From positions 1 through 38,980 of the forward strand of contig WSLY01000024.1 in the NCBI GenBank assembly GCA_013316825.1: a DNA stretch of 38,980 nucleotides, in the 5' to 3' direction. This stretch comes from Lachnospiraceae bacterium (GTDB lineage Bacteria; Bacillota; Clostridia; Lachnospirales; Lachnospiraceae). Position numbers and translations under genes: made by a program. The notes beneath the pieces were generated by a model. The model was given only the letters and a program-made list of their open reading frames with translations, was not told the DNA's origin and made no database searches. How positions within the stretch are numbered: the first letter of the stretch is position 1; each line of letters opens with the position of its first letter. Shown piece by piece: positions 1 to 7,311 of this stretch.

Positions 1-40
1 GCTGTTCAGCAGAAAGCAACTCAATCATATCCAACAACTC
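1..40. repeat. Left arm of a 40-bp inverted repeat, at the window edge
   Basis: These 40 bases are the exact reverse complement of 840-879. The match stops sharply at base 40 and cannot be followed beyond base 1. The arm is open in the reading frame of the restriction enzyme gene, and the partner arm lies in the first codons of the next gene. It could be part of an invertible segment, a duplicated end of a mobile piece, or an assembly junction. Confidence 0.9.
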
Positions 41-817
41 TATTCTGACGATAGGGACAAATTGTTGCAGCAAGTAGCAGAGATAACAGGAAATGCTACA
101 GCATTAACGGAAGAGACAACGGATAATCTGAAAGATATTCTTGAAAATGCAATCCAGAAAAAAAAGGCCGAAATAGTAATTCACCAAATTGAAAATCTTA
201 AGGAATACAAAGAATATGCGGATGTGATGGCAATTTTTGATGATATTAAACAAAACTTACTTTATGATGCCCCCTTAATGTTAGAATGGAACACTTGGCG
301 TGCTATGACAATGCTTGATGGCGGGAATATTCATGCTAATTTTAAATTGGATGATAAGGGGCAGCCTATGTCGACAGCATCCGGAAATATGGCAGATATT
401 GTCTGTGACTATGGGAAATTTGATGTGGCAGTGGAAGTCACTATGCAGTCAGGGCAGAAACAATATGAAGCAGAGGGGGAATCTGTATCACGACACCTTG
501 CAAAGCTAAAAAAGGAAACAGAAAAATCGGCATATTGTTTGTTTATAGCACCTAAAATCAATGAATCTTGTATTGCATATTTTTATGCACTGCATACGCT
601 GCATATTGCTTTTTATGGAGGCATTTCTGTCATTGTACCATTAGAACTGGATGTGTTTATTAATATGGTTGAACAGTCGTATAGGGTGGGATATGTACCA
701 AATCCAGAGCAAATAAAGGGAATTTTTGAATATTCTTTAGAACAGGCAAAACTTGCCTCAGACGAAAATGAGTGGTATGCAAGAGTAAAAGAAAGAGCAT
801 TAAATTGGTTGTCATAG
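2..817 (+). CDS. AlwI-family type II restriction endonuclease, C-terminal part (5' end outside the window)
   Basis: The frame is open from base 2, so the gene enters from outside the window; about 271 residues are visible, roughly half of the usual AlwI-family length as I recall it. I recognise the AlwI family from the block LEWNTWRAMTMLDGG, followed by TASGNMADIVCDYGKFDVAVEVTM-type sequence (ADIV-x-DY, then VEVTM), an acidic/beta pattern that fits a PD-(D/E)xK nuclease core, then the GESVSRHLAKLKKET and YCLFIAPKIN segments. AlwI enzymes cut beside GGATC on one side. No cognate DNA methyltransferase is visible; it would have to lie upstream. Codon use is AT-richer than the genes after 1693, which suggests acquired DNA. 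The first 13 visible residues are encoded by the inverted repeat 1-40 and may not be native. Family call is from memory of motifs, not a search. Confidence 0.8.
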   Translation: MFSRKQLNHIQQLYSDDRDKLLQQVAEITGNATALTEETTDNLKDILENAIQKKKAEIVIHQIENLKEYKEYADVMAIFDDIKQNLLYDAPLMLEWNTWRAMTMLDGGNIHANFKLDDKGQPMSTASGNMADIVCDYGKFDVAVEVTMQSGQKQYEAEGESVSRHLAKLKKETEKSAYCLFIAPKINESCIAYFYALHTLHIAFYGGISVIVPLELDVFINMVEQSYRVGYVPNPEQIKGIFEYSLEQAKLASDENEWYARVKERALNWLS

Positions 818-833
818 AAAGGGAGTATAGGTA

Positions 834-1703
834 ATGAAAGAGTTGTTGGATATGATTGAGTTGCTTTCTGCTGAACAGCAAACAGAAATAATAAAAGCAT
901 ATATAGGTTTTTTTAGTGCTGCTGCGGTGGCGATATTGGGTTTTTTGGGCTCTGTAGGCGCAGTTATGATGAACAAGTATCATGAAAGAAAAGTTGACCT
1001 TAGAAAGATAAAAGAGAGGCAGTATAGTGAGTTTCTAGAGAGTTTAGCACAAAGTAAAATGGCGAATGAAAAAGAAAGACATCAAGCTAATAATGTTTTA
1101 TCTGCAAGAATACAGACTATTTATTTGATTGGAAATAAAGAAGTGCAAAGTGCATTAGATGAGTTTTTGCAATTTTTGAAAGGTAAAAGAGGAGTTGTTT
1201 CACAAGATGATTTATATGGAAAGCTTATTTCAACTATGAAAAGGGATTTGTATGGTAGGAAAAAAGGAATTATGACAAAGATAAGTTTTACGATTTTTCT
1301 CGACGAGGAAAAAATCGTAAAACAGGAAAGGGATATTATGCAAAGCACAGACAAAAAAGAATTTTTAGGCGGACAGGGAACGGTACATTTCGACCATATA
1401 TTAGAGGCGGAACAAATGCACGGCATGAATCGTGTATATGCGAAAGTGACGCTGCAGAAGGGGTGTTCCGTCGGCTATCATGTACATCAGGGCGACGGGG
1501 AAGATTACTATGTCTTAAAAGGAACGGCTACCATTGACGACAATCATGAGAGGACGCTTAAGCTTAAGGCGGGGGAGCATTTTTTTACGCCATCCGGCAG
1601 AGGACACAGCTTGTTGAATTTAGAAGAGGAAGAGCTGCAGGTGATGGCGCTGATTATCTATGACGAGCAGCAAAAGCAGCAGGAGCAGGGCAATGTCCGG
1701 TAA
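834..1703 (+). CDS. Composite frame: single-pass membrane protein fused to a cupin-domain protein
   Basis: The frame starts at an ATG 8 bases after a GGGAG ribosome binding site. Residues 1-150 form an unknown protein with one hydrophobic segment (about residues 22-45, rich in A, G, V and L) followed by a charged helical region. From about residue 169 there is a single cupin domain: the metal-type motif GYHVHQGDGEDYYVLKG and the second conserved block FFTPSGRGHSLLN are both present. An internal ATG at 1338 (residue 169) has its own site, AGGAAAGGG, so the cupin may also be made alone (121 residues). A perfect hairpin (1285-1323) lies exactly between the two parts, which argues that two genes have been joined or are read through. 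The cupin end overlaps the next gene by 11 bases. The substrate is unknown. The first codons lie in the inverted repeat 840-879. Confidence 0.6.
   Translation: MKELLDMIELLSAEQQTEIIKAYIGFFSAAAVAILGFLGSVGAVMMNKYHERKVDLRKIKERQYSEFLESLAQSKMANEKERHQANNVLSARIQTIYLIGNKEVQSALDEFLQFLKGKRGVVSQDDLYGKLISTMKRDLYGRKKGIMTKISFTIFLDEEKIVKQERDIMQSTDKKEFLGGQGTVHFDHILEAEQMHGMNRVYAKVTLQKGCSVGYHVHQGDGEDYYVLKGTATIDDNHERTLKLKAGEHFFTPSGRGHSLLNLEEEELQVMALIIYDEQQKQQEQGNVR
840..879. repeat. Right arm of the 40-bp inverted repeat
   Basis: Exact reverse complement of 1-40. It encodes residues 3-15 of the membrane/cupin frame (ELLDMIELLSAEQ), which look like a natural protein start with a ribosome binding site. This copy is therefore probably the native one and the copy at 1-40 the secondary one. 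The intervening segment is 799 bases and holds the visible restriction enzyme coding sequence. Confidence 0.9.
1285..1323. other. Strong hairpin inside the membrane/cupin frame
   Basis: Two perfectly complementary 14-base arms, GTTTTACGATTTTT (1285-1298) and AAAAATCGTAAAAC (1310-1323), enclose CTCGACGAGGA, whose CTCG and CGAG can pair further. It lies between the two domains and just upstream of the internal cupin ribosome binding site. There is no T-run after it, so it is not a standard terminator for the plus strand; it could be an old terminator, an RNA processing site or a translation switch. Confidence 0.75.
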
Positions 1704-2400
1704 GGCAGTTTTAATTGTGGAGGATAACAGGGAAATCAGCGATATGCTGTCGGCATTCTTACGCGAGAGCGGGTGGGAGACCATGTGTGCCTACAATGGT
1801 TTGGAAGCGGCGGCGAGCTTGAAAAACAGGGAGTATGCGGTGGTGCTGATGGATTTGATGCTTCCCTATATCGGGGGAGGGGATTTGCTTGCAGAGCTGC
1901 GCACGCGTCTGGATACGCCGGTCATATGCCTTTCTGCCAAATCCGATATGGAAACCCGTCTGGAAATGCTGCGCATGGGAGCGGACGACTATATCTTAAA
2001 GCCCTTTGACTTAAATGAAGTGCTGGTGCGTATGGAGGTAGTGCTTAGGCGGGGCAGGACAAACAAAGGCGAAACAGGGAGGCTTGAAATTTACAATTTA
2101 ACGCTGGATACCGCAAACGGTTATGCTGAGGTAAAGGGGATTCCCCTGAAACTGACGGCAAAGGAATGTGCCCTTCTGCAGCTTTTTTTAGCGCATCCGC
2201 AGAAGACTTTTTCCAAGGCAAACCTCTACGAGACAATCTGGCAGGCGCCTTATTTTTATGAGGACAATACGTTAAACGTGCATATGAGTAATCTGCGGAA
2301 TAAGCTGAAAAAGGCTGACGGTGAAAACGAGTATATCGAGACGGTCTGGGGCATCGGATACCGGCTGGCAGGCGGAGAGAATATTAGGAGAAAGCAGTAG
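1693..2400 (+). CDS. OmpR/PhoB-family response regulator
   Basis: Cytoplasmic DNA-binding regulator of 235 residues. The receiver domain (about 1-120) has the acidic pair in VEDN, the phospho-acceptor Asp in VVLMDLMLPYIGG, the Ser/Thr switch in CLSAKSD and the Lys in ADDYILKPF. The C-terminal winged helix (about 135-230) ends in the typical ETVWGIGYRL. I choose the ATG at 1693, preceded by AGGAGCAGGG, because the protein then starts MSGKAVLIVED as family members do. It overlaps the cupin frame by 11 bases, implying coupling, and is followed after 14 bases by its kinase. With the kinase and ABC genes it resembles the BceRS/BcrR-like regulation of peptide-antibiotic exporters. The inducing signal is inferred, not shown. 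Confidence 0.93.
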   Translation: MSGKAVLIVEDNREISDMLSAFLRESGWETMCAYNGLEAAASLKNREYAVVLMDLMLPYIGGGDLLAELRTRLDTPVICLSAKSDMETRLEMLRMGADDYILKPFDLNEVLVRMEVVLRRGRTNKGETGRLEIYNLTLDTANGYAEVKGIPLKLTAKECALLQLFLAHPQKTFSKANLYETIWQAPYFYEDNTLNVHMSNLRNKLKKADGENEYIETVWGIGYRLAGGENIRRKQ

Positions 2401-2414
2401 AAGGGAGGCGTACG

Positions 2415-3323
2415 ATGGAAGCGGTAATTTTGCCGGTGTGCCTGTTTGCGGCGGGGATGTTGGGATATGTATTGTCGTTGAAAAAACAAATGCGTCATAT
2501 GACGGAAGAACTGACAAGGAGCCGTCAGATGTCTTACAATAAGCAGCTTGGAATACAGTTATTTGACAAGGATTTAAATGAGCTGGCAAAGGAGATAAAC
2601 CGCAATCTGGATTTTCAGGCGGAATGTAAGAGAAAAGCGCGCAGGCAGGAGGAGGCGGTAAAGCGCGCCGTCTCGGATATAGCCCATGATTTGAGAACGC
2701 CGCTGACTGTGGTAAAGGGTAATTTGCAGCTCATGGACAGGGAAGGAACGCTTGGGGAGAAGGAGCGCGGTTATCTGCGGATATGTGAAAACAAGACGGA
2801 CGAACTAAAGGGCATGGCGGATGCCTTTTTTGAATTGTCTTTATTAGAAAGTGATGTTGCAGAACCGGAATTGGAGGCAGTCGAAATTACAAAGCTGCTG
2901 TTTCAGATGGTACTGGAGCAGGAAGGGTTGATTCAGGAACACCAATTAACGCCGAGGCTGGATATTCCGGAAAAAACCATATTGATACGGGGAAACCGGC
3001 AGTTGTTGGAACGTATGTTTTACAACTTGTTTCACAATACCCTAAAATATGCGGAAAGTACTTTTGCAATTCAGCTTAAGAGAGTCGGGCAGGTCTGCGA
3101 GGTGACATTTTCAAATCCCATTGCCGATTCGAGTACCATAGATACAACTCATATTTTTGACAGGGCATATAAAGCGGATATGTCAAGACACAGGCAGGGC
3201 GCCGGACTGGGGCTTTATATTGTAAAGCTTCTGGCACAGAAGCAGGGCGCGGCGGCAGAAGCGGCAGTAAAAGCCGGAGAATTGTGCATCACGATAAAAC
3301 TTCCCCTTTTTTCCGTTACTTAA
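2415..3323 (+). CDS. Sensor histidine kinase with minimal N-terminal membrane anchor
   Basis: 302-residue membrane-bound kinase. One hydrophobic segment lies at about residues 3-22 and there is no extracellular domain, so sensing must be within the membrane, through a partner, or from the cytoplasm. The H-box is SDIAHDLRTPLTVVKGN (about residues 90-105). The ATP-binding domain follows, with the N-box-like MFYNLFHNTLKYAE and the G-box GAGLGLYIVKLLAQK near the end. Its ATG at 2415 follows GGAGGCG. It should phosphorylate the regulator encoded just upstream. Kinases with almost no sensor domain, next to an ATPase and permease gene, are common in antimicrobial-peptide response modules; that link is inference from context. 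Confidence 0.92.
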   Translation: MEAVILPVCLFAAGMLGYVLSLKKQMRHMTEELTRSRQMSYNKQLGIQLFDKDLNELAKEINRNLDFQAECKRKARRQEEAVKRAVSDIAHDLRTPLTVVKGNLQLMDREGTLGEKERGYLRICENKTDELKGMADAFFELSLLESDVAEPELEAVEITKLLFQMVLEQEGLIQEHQLTPRLDIPEKTILIRGNRQLLERMFYNLFHNTLKYAESTFAIQLKRVGQVCEVTFSNPIADSSTIDTTHIFDRAYKADMSRHRQGAGLGLYIVKLLAQKQGAAAEAAVKAGELCITIKLPLFSVT

Positions 3324-3387
3324 GAAATTCTTTAAGTTTGTATGAAAGAATGAAAGAGTCATGATACTGCGGAAGGAAGAGAAAGGG

Positions 3388-4323
3388 ATGAAAGAGGAAA
3401 GAGTGATTGCGGTAAACGGGCTGACGAAGCGGTATAAAAAGCAGTTTGCGGTAAAGGAAGCCGGTTTTGCCATAAAAAGGGGAAGTATTTGCGGGCTGAT
3501 TGGACCAAACGGCGCAGGAAAAACCACGATAATGAAGATGCTGGGCGGGTTGGTTCTTCCGACGGCGGGGAATATTTCTCTCTATGGAGGCAGGTCGGAA
3601 AGGGAACTGGCAAAAGCAAGGGAGAGAATGAGTTTCATGATAGAGATTCCCTATGCAAAGCTCGACTTAACGGCATGGCAGAATTTGGAAAAACAGAGGA
3701 TTCAGAAAGGAATACCGGACAAAGAGCGCCCTAAGAAGGTCATGGAGCTGGTGGGACTTTCTGACGTGGGCAGCAAAAAGCTGAAGGAATATTCTCTGGG
3801 GATGAAGCAGCGTTTTGGCATAGCAAATGCACTTTTGTCAAAGCCGGAGGTTATGATTCTGGACGAGCCGATCAATGGGCTGGACCCGGGAGGCATTGTG
3901 GAAATCAGGGAGATGCTGATGAAGCTGAATCGGGAAGAAGGTATTACGATTCTGATTTCTTCCCACATATTAAGCGAGCTTGCCCTGATGTGCAGCGAGT
4001 ACCTTTTTATTGTACGGGGTGAAATTATCCGGCATTTGACGAGCGAAGCCTTAAAGAAGGAATGCCGCAGCTATTTACATGTGGATACGGACAATAACAA
4101 TCTGGCGGCGGCAATTCTTAGGGAAAAACTGGGAATCGCCGATATGGAGGCACAGAAGGACGGCAGCCTGAGACTGTACGAGTACCTGGACAATCTGGCG
4201 GCGGTATCGAGAACTTTATATGAAAACGGTGTGCTGCCGCTGGGACTGTCTGCGGGTGGGGACACATTGGAGCAATACTACATAGCCATGACGGGAGGTG
4301 ATACGCATGTGGAACATCATTAG
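3388..4323 (+). CDS. ABC transporter ATP-binding protein (BcrA-like)
   Basis: 311-residue cytoplasmic ATPase. Walker A is GPNGAGKT (about residues 39-46), the signature is EYSLGMKQRFGIA, and Walker B is VMILDEPINGLDPGG, followed by the H-loop in ISSHILSELA. The C-terminal 90 residues are the extension typical of bacitracin and lantibiotic-immunity ATPases. An earlier in-frame ATG at 3361 exists, but the start at 3388 has the purine-rich site GGAAGGAAGAGAAAGGG upstream and gives a family-like N terminus (MKEERVIAVNGLTKRY). It follows the kinase by 64 bases with no terminator and overlaps the permease gene by 17 bases. It probably powers export or immunity against a peptide antibiotic sensed by the neighbouring two-component system; the substrate is inferred. 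Confidence 0.93.
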   Translation: MKEERVIAVNGLTKRYKKQFAVKEAGFAIKRGSICGLIGPNGAGKTTIMKMLGGLVLPTAGNISLYGGRSERELAKARERMSFMIEIPYAKLDLTAWQNLEKQRIQKGIPDKERPKKVMELVGLSDVGSKKLKEYSLGMKQRFGIANALLSKPEVMILDEPINGLDPGGIVEIREMLMKLNREEGITILISSHILSELALMCSEYLFIVRGEIIRHLTSEALKKECRSYLHVDTDNNNLAAAILREKLGIADMEAQKDGSLRLYEYLDNLAAVSRTLYENGVLPLGLSAGGDTLEQYYIAMTGGDTHVEHH

Positions 4324-5089
4324 CGCGCAGTGGTATCAGCTCATTCGGGATAAGCGGGTGCGCGGCACATTTGTGGTAATGATTCTTTTTAACGCAGCCC
4401 TTACTTTTGCAAATATAGACGGCTATGAGGAAATAAAGGGCGGCAGAATAACCGCGGACTTGGGAAGCTTTTTTTGTATTATGGGTTTTTTGTTTATGCT
4501 GGTTCTGATGGCGTTTGTCGTAGGGACGGATTTTGTGGACAAGACGCTGTATTATGAAATTTTAGCCGGACATTCCAGAAAGGAAGTCTTCTTCGGAAGA
4601 TTTCTGGTGGCGCTGTCTGCAGGAGGTTTAGGCGCGATGGCAGTTATGCTTTTTTGTCCCATCGTATTGACTGCCATATTTGGCTGGGGAGACATGCCGG
4701 AGGCAGGGGGCGTATTTCTGCGGTATGTGCTTGTGTTTGGCGTGCTGCTCCGCATTGCCTGTGAAACGGTGCTGATAGCCGTGATAGTGAAAAATCCTTA
4801 TGCCACGATATTTGTCGGTTATATCATAGGGTGCGTGGAGCTTTTGCTTCTTTTGTTAAAGGAGCTGATACCGGGAAAAGATATGTTCCTGCGGTTTTTT
4901 TCTGTGTGTCAATGTATGGAGCTGCTGAGCTTTAGCGGTTATCAGGGAGCGGGACAGGCGGCAGGGGAAGTTTTGGGAGATTTTCCGTGGCGGCAGATTG
5001 TGTTTATGGTGCTAATCGGTCTGACGGCTGCTTCCACAGCGGCAGTTACGGTAGCATATGCCTATTTTAAGAGGGATGATTTGCAGTAA
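4307..5089 (+). CDS. ABC-2 type permease subunit
   Basis: 260-residue integral membrane protein with about six hydrophobic segments (near residues 20-40, 55-75, 100-125, 140-165, 170-190 and 225-250) and short loops, as in ABC-2 permeases of the BcrB kind. The ATG at 4307 has GGGAGG eight bases upstream; a GTG at 4298 is also in frame but overlaps that site. It overlaps the ATPase gene by 17 bases, so the two proteins are very likely translated together and form one transporter. Nothing in the sequence gives the substrate. The next gene, rubrerythrin, has its own promoter at 5115. Confidence 0.88.
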   Translation: MWNIISAQWYQLIRDKRVRGTFVVMILFNAALTFANIDGYEEIKGGRITADLGSFFCIMGFLFMLVLMAFVVGTDFVDKTLYYEILAGHSRKEVFFGRFLVALSAGGLGAMAVMLFCPIVLTAIFGWGDMPEAGGVFLRYVLVFGVLLRIACETVLIAVIVKNPYATIFVGYIIGCVELLLLLLKELIPGKDMFLRFFSVCQCMELLSFSGYQGAGQAAGEVLGDFPWRQIVFMVLIGLTAASTAAVTVAYAYFKRDDLQ

Positions 5090-5114
5090 CAGACCGGCGC
5101 AGAAGTGTCCGGTG

Positions 5115-5143
5115 TTGACAGGCGGGGGAAAAACGGCTACACT
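5115..5143 (+). promoter_or_regulatory. Sigma-A-type promoter of the rubrerythrin gene, with possible operator
   Basis: TTGACA at 5115-5120, 17-base spacer, TACACT at 5138-5143. Just downstream, TTTCATA (5147-5153) and TATGAAA (5165-5171) form a 7-base inverted repeat around the expected transcript start; it could be an operator for a stress regulator, but it is not a clear PerR box. Confidence 0.8.
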
Positions 5144-5193
5144 ATCTTTCATAGCAATGGTTTTTATGAAAACAAATGAAGGAGGATACGGGC

Positions 5194-5730
5194 ATGAATA
5201 AATATGCGGGGACACAGACGGAAAAAAATCTGGAGGCGGCGTTTGCAGGAGAATCTCAGGCGAGAAATAAGTATACTTACTTTGCTTCCGTGGCAAAAAA
5301 GGAAGGCTATGAGCAGATATCTTCCCTGTTTTTAAAGACCGCGGACAATGAGAAGGAGCATGCCAAAATGTGGTTCAAGGAATTGAGCGGCATCGGCAGC
5401 ACGGCGGAGAATCTGGCGGCGGCAGCAGACGGTGAAAATTATGAGTGGACGGATATGTACGAGGAGTTTGCCAAGACTGCCGAGAGTGAGGGCTTTCCTG
5501 AGCTGGCGGCAAAGTTCCGTCTGGTTGGCGCCATTGAAAAGCATCATGAGGAGAGATACCGCGCCCTTTTGCAGAACGTGGAGACGGCAAAGGTGTTTGA
5601 AAAGAGCGAGGTAAAAGTGTGGGAGTGCCGCAACTGCGGACACATTGTAGTGGGAACGAAGGCGCCGGAGGTTTGCCCCACCTGTAACCATCCGCAGAGC
5701 TATTTTGAAGTAAGCGCAAACAACTATTAA
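5194..5730 (+). CDS. rbr: Rubrerythrin
   Basis: 178-residue cytoplasmic non-haem iron protein that reduces hydrogen peroxide with electrons from NADH-linked donors, an oxygen-defence enzyme of anaerobes. The ferritin-like four-helix part carries the iron ligands in [27 protein letters not shown] and [14 protein letters not shown]. The C-terminal rubredoxin part has both Cys pairs, CRNCG and [11 protein letters not shown], about 13 residues apart. The length is normal for the family. The ATG at 5194 follows GGAGGATACGGGC; an in-frame upstream ATG at 5176 gives a non-homologous extension. It is a one-gene unit with its own promoter (5115-5143), ending at a large inverted repeat (5734-5805). Confidence 0.96.
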   Translation: MNKYAGTQTEKNLEAAFAGESQARNKYTYFASVAKKEGYEQISSLFLKTADNEKEHAKMWFKELSGIGSTAENLAAAADGENYEWTDMYEEFAKTAESEGFPELAAKFRLVGAIEKHHEERYRALLQNVETAKVFEKSEVKVWECRNCGHIVVGTKAPEVCPTCNHPQSYFEVSANNY

Positions 5731-5733
5731 ATT

Positions 5734-5805
5734 GATTAGGGTGTCAAAAGCCCTGCTGAAAATTGACAGCAGGCAACTTCAATCAGGGCTTTTGACACCC
5801 TAATC
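5734..5805. repeat. 22-bp perfect inverted repeat, full form of a dispersed element (copy A)
   Basis: Arms 5734-5755 and 5784-5805 are perfect reverse complements (22 bases each) around a 28-base loop that itself contains GCTG/CAGC. The core is GTGTCAAAAGCCCT. Half-copies of this sequence occur at 22481-22500, 27357-27377 and 34992-35016, each at a gene boundary. It starts three bases after the rubrerythrin stop and may stabilise or end that mRNA, although no T-run follows. Confidence 0.85.
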
Positions 5806-5851
5806 TTAAATTGGCAGAAAGTGGCGCCATGACAGGAAGCCATGATACGGC

Positions 5852-5886
5852 AAAAAGCTGCTGCAGGAAATCGTGGCAGCTTTTTT
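5852..5886. terminator. Rho-independent terminator (A-run and T-run, possibly bidirectional)
   Basis: AAAAAGCTGC (5852-5861) pairs with GCAGCTTTTT (5876-5885) around a 14-base loop. The stem has a T-run on the right and an A-run on the left, so it could work on both strands. It separates the rubrerythrin unit from the promoter at 5914. The rest of 5806-6046 holds only that promoter and GC-rich short repeats (5960-6015). Confidence 0.7.
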
Positions 5887-5913
5887 GCGTCTGGGACAGT
5901 CGCCCCTTCCATA

Positions 5914-5957
5914 TTGCAAATAGCTTATGCCAATGGTATAATATCAAAGATATTATA
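5914..5957 (+). promoter_or_regulatory. Promoter of the binding-protein/chemoreceptor operon, with overlapping palindrome
   Basis: TTGCAA (5914-5919), 17-base spacer, TATAAT (5937-5942). The -10 hexamer begins a palindrome with arms TATAATATC and GATATTATA separated by AAA (5937-5957), a good operator candidate. The bases just before the -10, TGCCAATG, also precede the -10 of the merR-type gene at 11599. Confidence 0.75.
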
Positions 5958-6046
5958 CTGCGCCGAGCGAAGCGAGTGCGCAACGCGGAGCGTACAATAT
6001 GCGCGGAGCGTATGCTAAAAAGGAAACATAAAAGGAGGGAATATGT

Positions 6047-7279
6047 ATGAAAAAAAGAATATGCGCCTTCTTTTTCGGTATTCTATGTACCGCAGCGCTT
6101 GTGGGATGCGGCTTGGCGGAGGAAGCGGAACCGGAGGATACGGAGCTCCCCAAAGTGGAACTGGTGGTGTGGGGGGCTGAGGAAGATGCGGAACTGATGA
6201 ATCAGATTATCCGGAGTTTTCAAGCAGAGTATCAAGGGCAGGCAGATTTTCAGATTTCATTCGAGGTGCAGGGAGAATCACAGTGTAAGGATGTGCTGAT
6301 TGGAGAATTGGAGGAGGGGGCGGATGTATTTACCTTTGCGGACGACCAGCTAAGTACCCTGGCGGCGGCAGGAGCGCTGGAACCTATCAAAAATGCGGAT
6401 GAAATCAGGAACAGGAATCTTGCAAGCACAGTGGAGGCTGCCACAGTAAACAACCAGTTATATGCGTATCCATTGACAGCAGATAATGGGTATTTTTTAT
6501 ATTATAACAAGAAATACATTACGGAAGAGCAGGTCAAGACGCTGGACGGCATATTAGAAGCAGCGGCGGCAAGCGGAGGGAAGTTTACAATGGACTGGTC
6601 CTCGGCGTGGTATGTATATGCTTTCTTTGGAAATACAGGACTGGAAGTCGGGCTTAATGATGACGGTATTACGAATTATTGTACGTGGAACCAGACAGAG
6701 GGGGATATCAGGGGGATTGATGTAGCCAGGGCAATGCTTCGGATTGCGGGACATTCCGGGTTTGCAAGCTGCACAGATGAGGAATTTCTTGCCGGGGTAA
6801 GGAACGGAACAGTGATTGCAGGCGTCAGCGGCGTATGGAATTCTGTTGCAATAAAGGAGGCATGGGGAGCGGATGCCGGAGCTGCCAAACTGCCGACTTA
6901 TACCTGCAATGGCGGTCAGATACAGATGGCTTCTTTTTCAGGCTGTAAGCTGATTGGTGTAAACGCCTATTCCGAATATCCGGAATGGGCATCCTTGCTT
7001 GCCGAATGGATTACGAATGAAGAGAACCAGCAGCTGCGTTTTGAAATGCGGGGGCAGGGTCCGTCAAACACTGTAGTTGCAAATTCGGCAGAAATCAGGC
7101 AGTCGCCGGCGATTGCGGCTCTGTTGGCGCAGTCTGAATTTTCACAGATTCAGAGAGTGGGAGGTAAGTTCTGGGATCCTGTCACAAAATTTGCGGAAAA
7201 TATGGCGGCTGGGAATCCTTCCGGTCAGAATCTGCAGGAGCAGTTAGATGAGATGGCAGAAAGCATTTCTGCAAGATAA
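6047..7279 (+). CDS. Extracellular solute-binding lipoprotein (family 1, sugar type)
   Basis: 410-residue exported protein. A lipoprotein signal peptide occupies residues 1-20 and the lipobox is LVGC with Cys21, so it is anchored to the outer face of the membrane. The mature part shows the pattern of maltose-type binding proteins: VELVVWGAEEDAELMNQII, then GADVFTFADDQL, AYPLTADNGYFLYYNKKY and the C-terminal EWASLLAEWITNEENQQLRFE. It follows a GGAGGG site. No permease or ATPase gene is nearby; the next gene, 32 bases on, is a chemoreceptor. That pairing suggests the protein presents a ligand, perhaps a maltodextrin-like sugar, for chemotaxis, or serves a transporter encoded elsewhere. The ligand is inferred from family only. 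Confidence 0.9.
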   Translation: MKKRICAFFFGILCTAALVGCGLAEEAEPEDTELPKVELVVWGAEEDAELMNQIIRSFQAEYQGQADFQISFEVQGESQCKDVLIGELEEGADVFTFADDQLSTLAAAGALEPIKNADEIRNRNLASTVEAATVNNQLYAYPLTADNGYFLYYNKKYITEEQVKTLDGILEAAAASGGKFTMDWSSAWYVYAFFGNTGLEVGLNDDGITNYCTWNQTEGDIRGIDVARAMLRIAGHSGFASCTDEEFLAGVRNGTVIAGVSGVWNSVAIKEAWGADAGAAKLPTYTCNGGQIQMASFSGCKLIGVNAYSEYPEWASLLAEWITNEENQQLRFEMRGQGPSNTVVANSAEIRQSPAIAALLAQSEFSQIQRVGGKFWDPVTKFAENMAAGNPSGQNLQEQLDEMAESISAR

Positions 7280-7311
7280 ATACATAGATGGAAAGGATTT
7301 GTCGGTGTAAG

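Noticed and set aside
5147..5171. PerR box in front of rubrerythrin
   Set aside because: The inverted repeat TTTCATA/TATGAAA does not match the AT-rich PerR consensus; only a generic operator is supported.
5960..6015. GC-rich short repeats (GCGGAGCGTA twice, GAGCGAAGCGAG) as a regulatory array
   Set aside because: Simple GC-rich repeats of this type are common in such genomes; nothing ties them to regulation here.
5811..6050. 79-codon open frame on the plus strand
   Set aside because: It runs through a terminator, a promoter and GC-rich repeats, has no ribosome binding site and no family resemblance.
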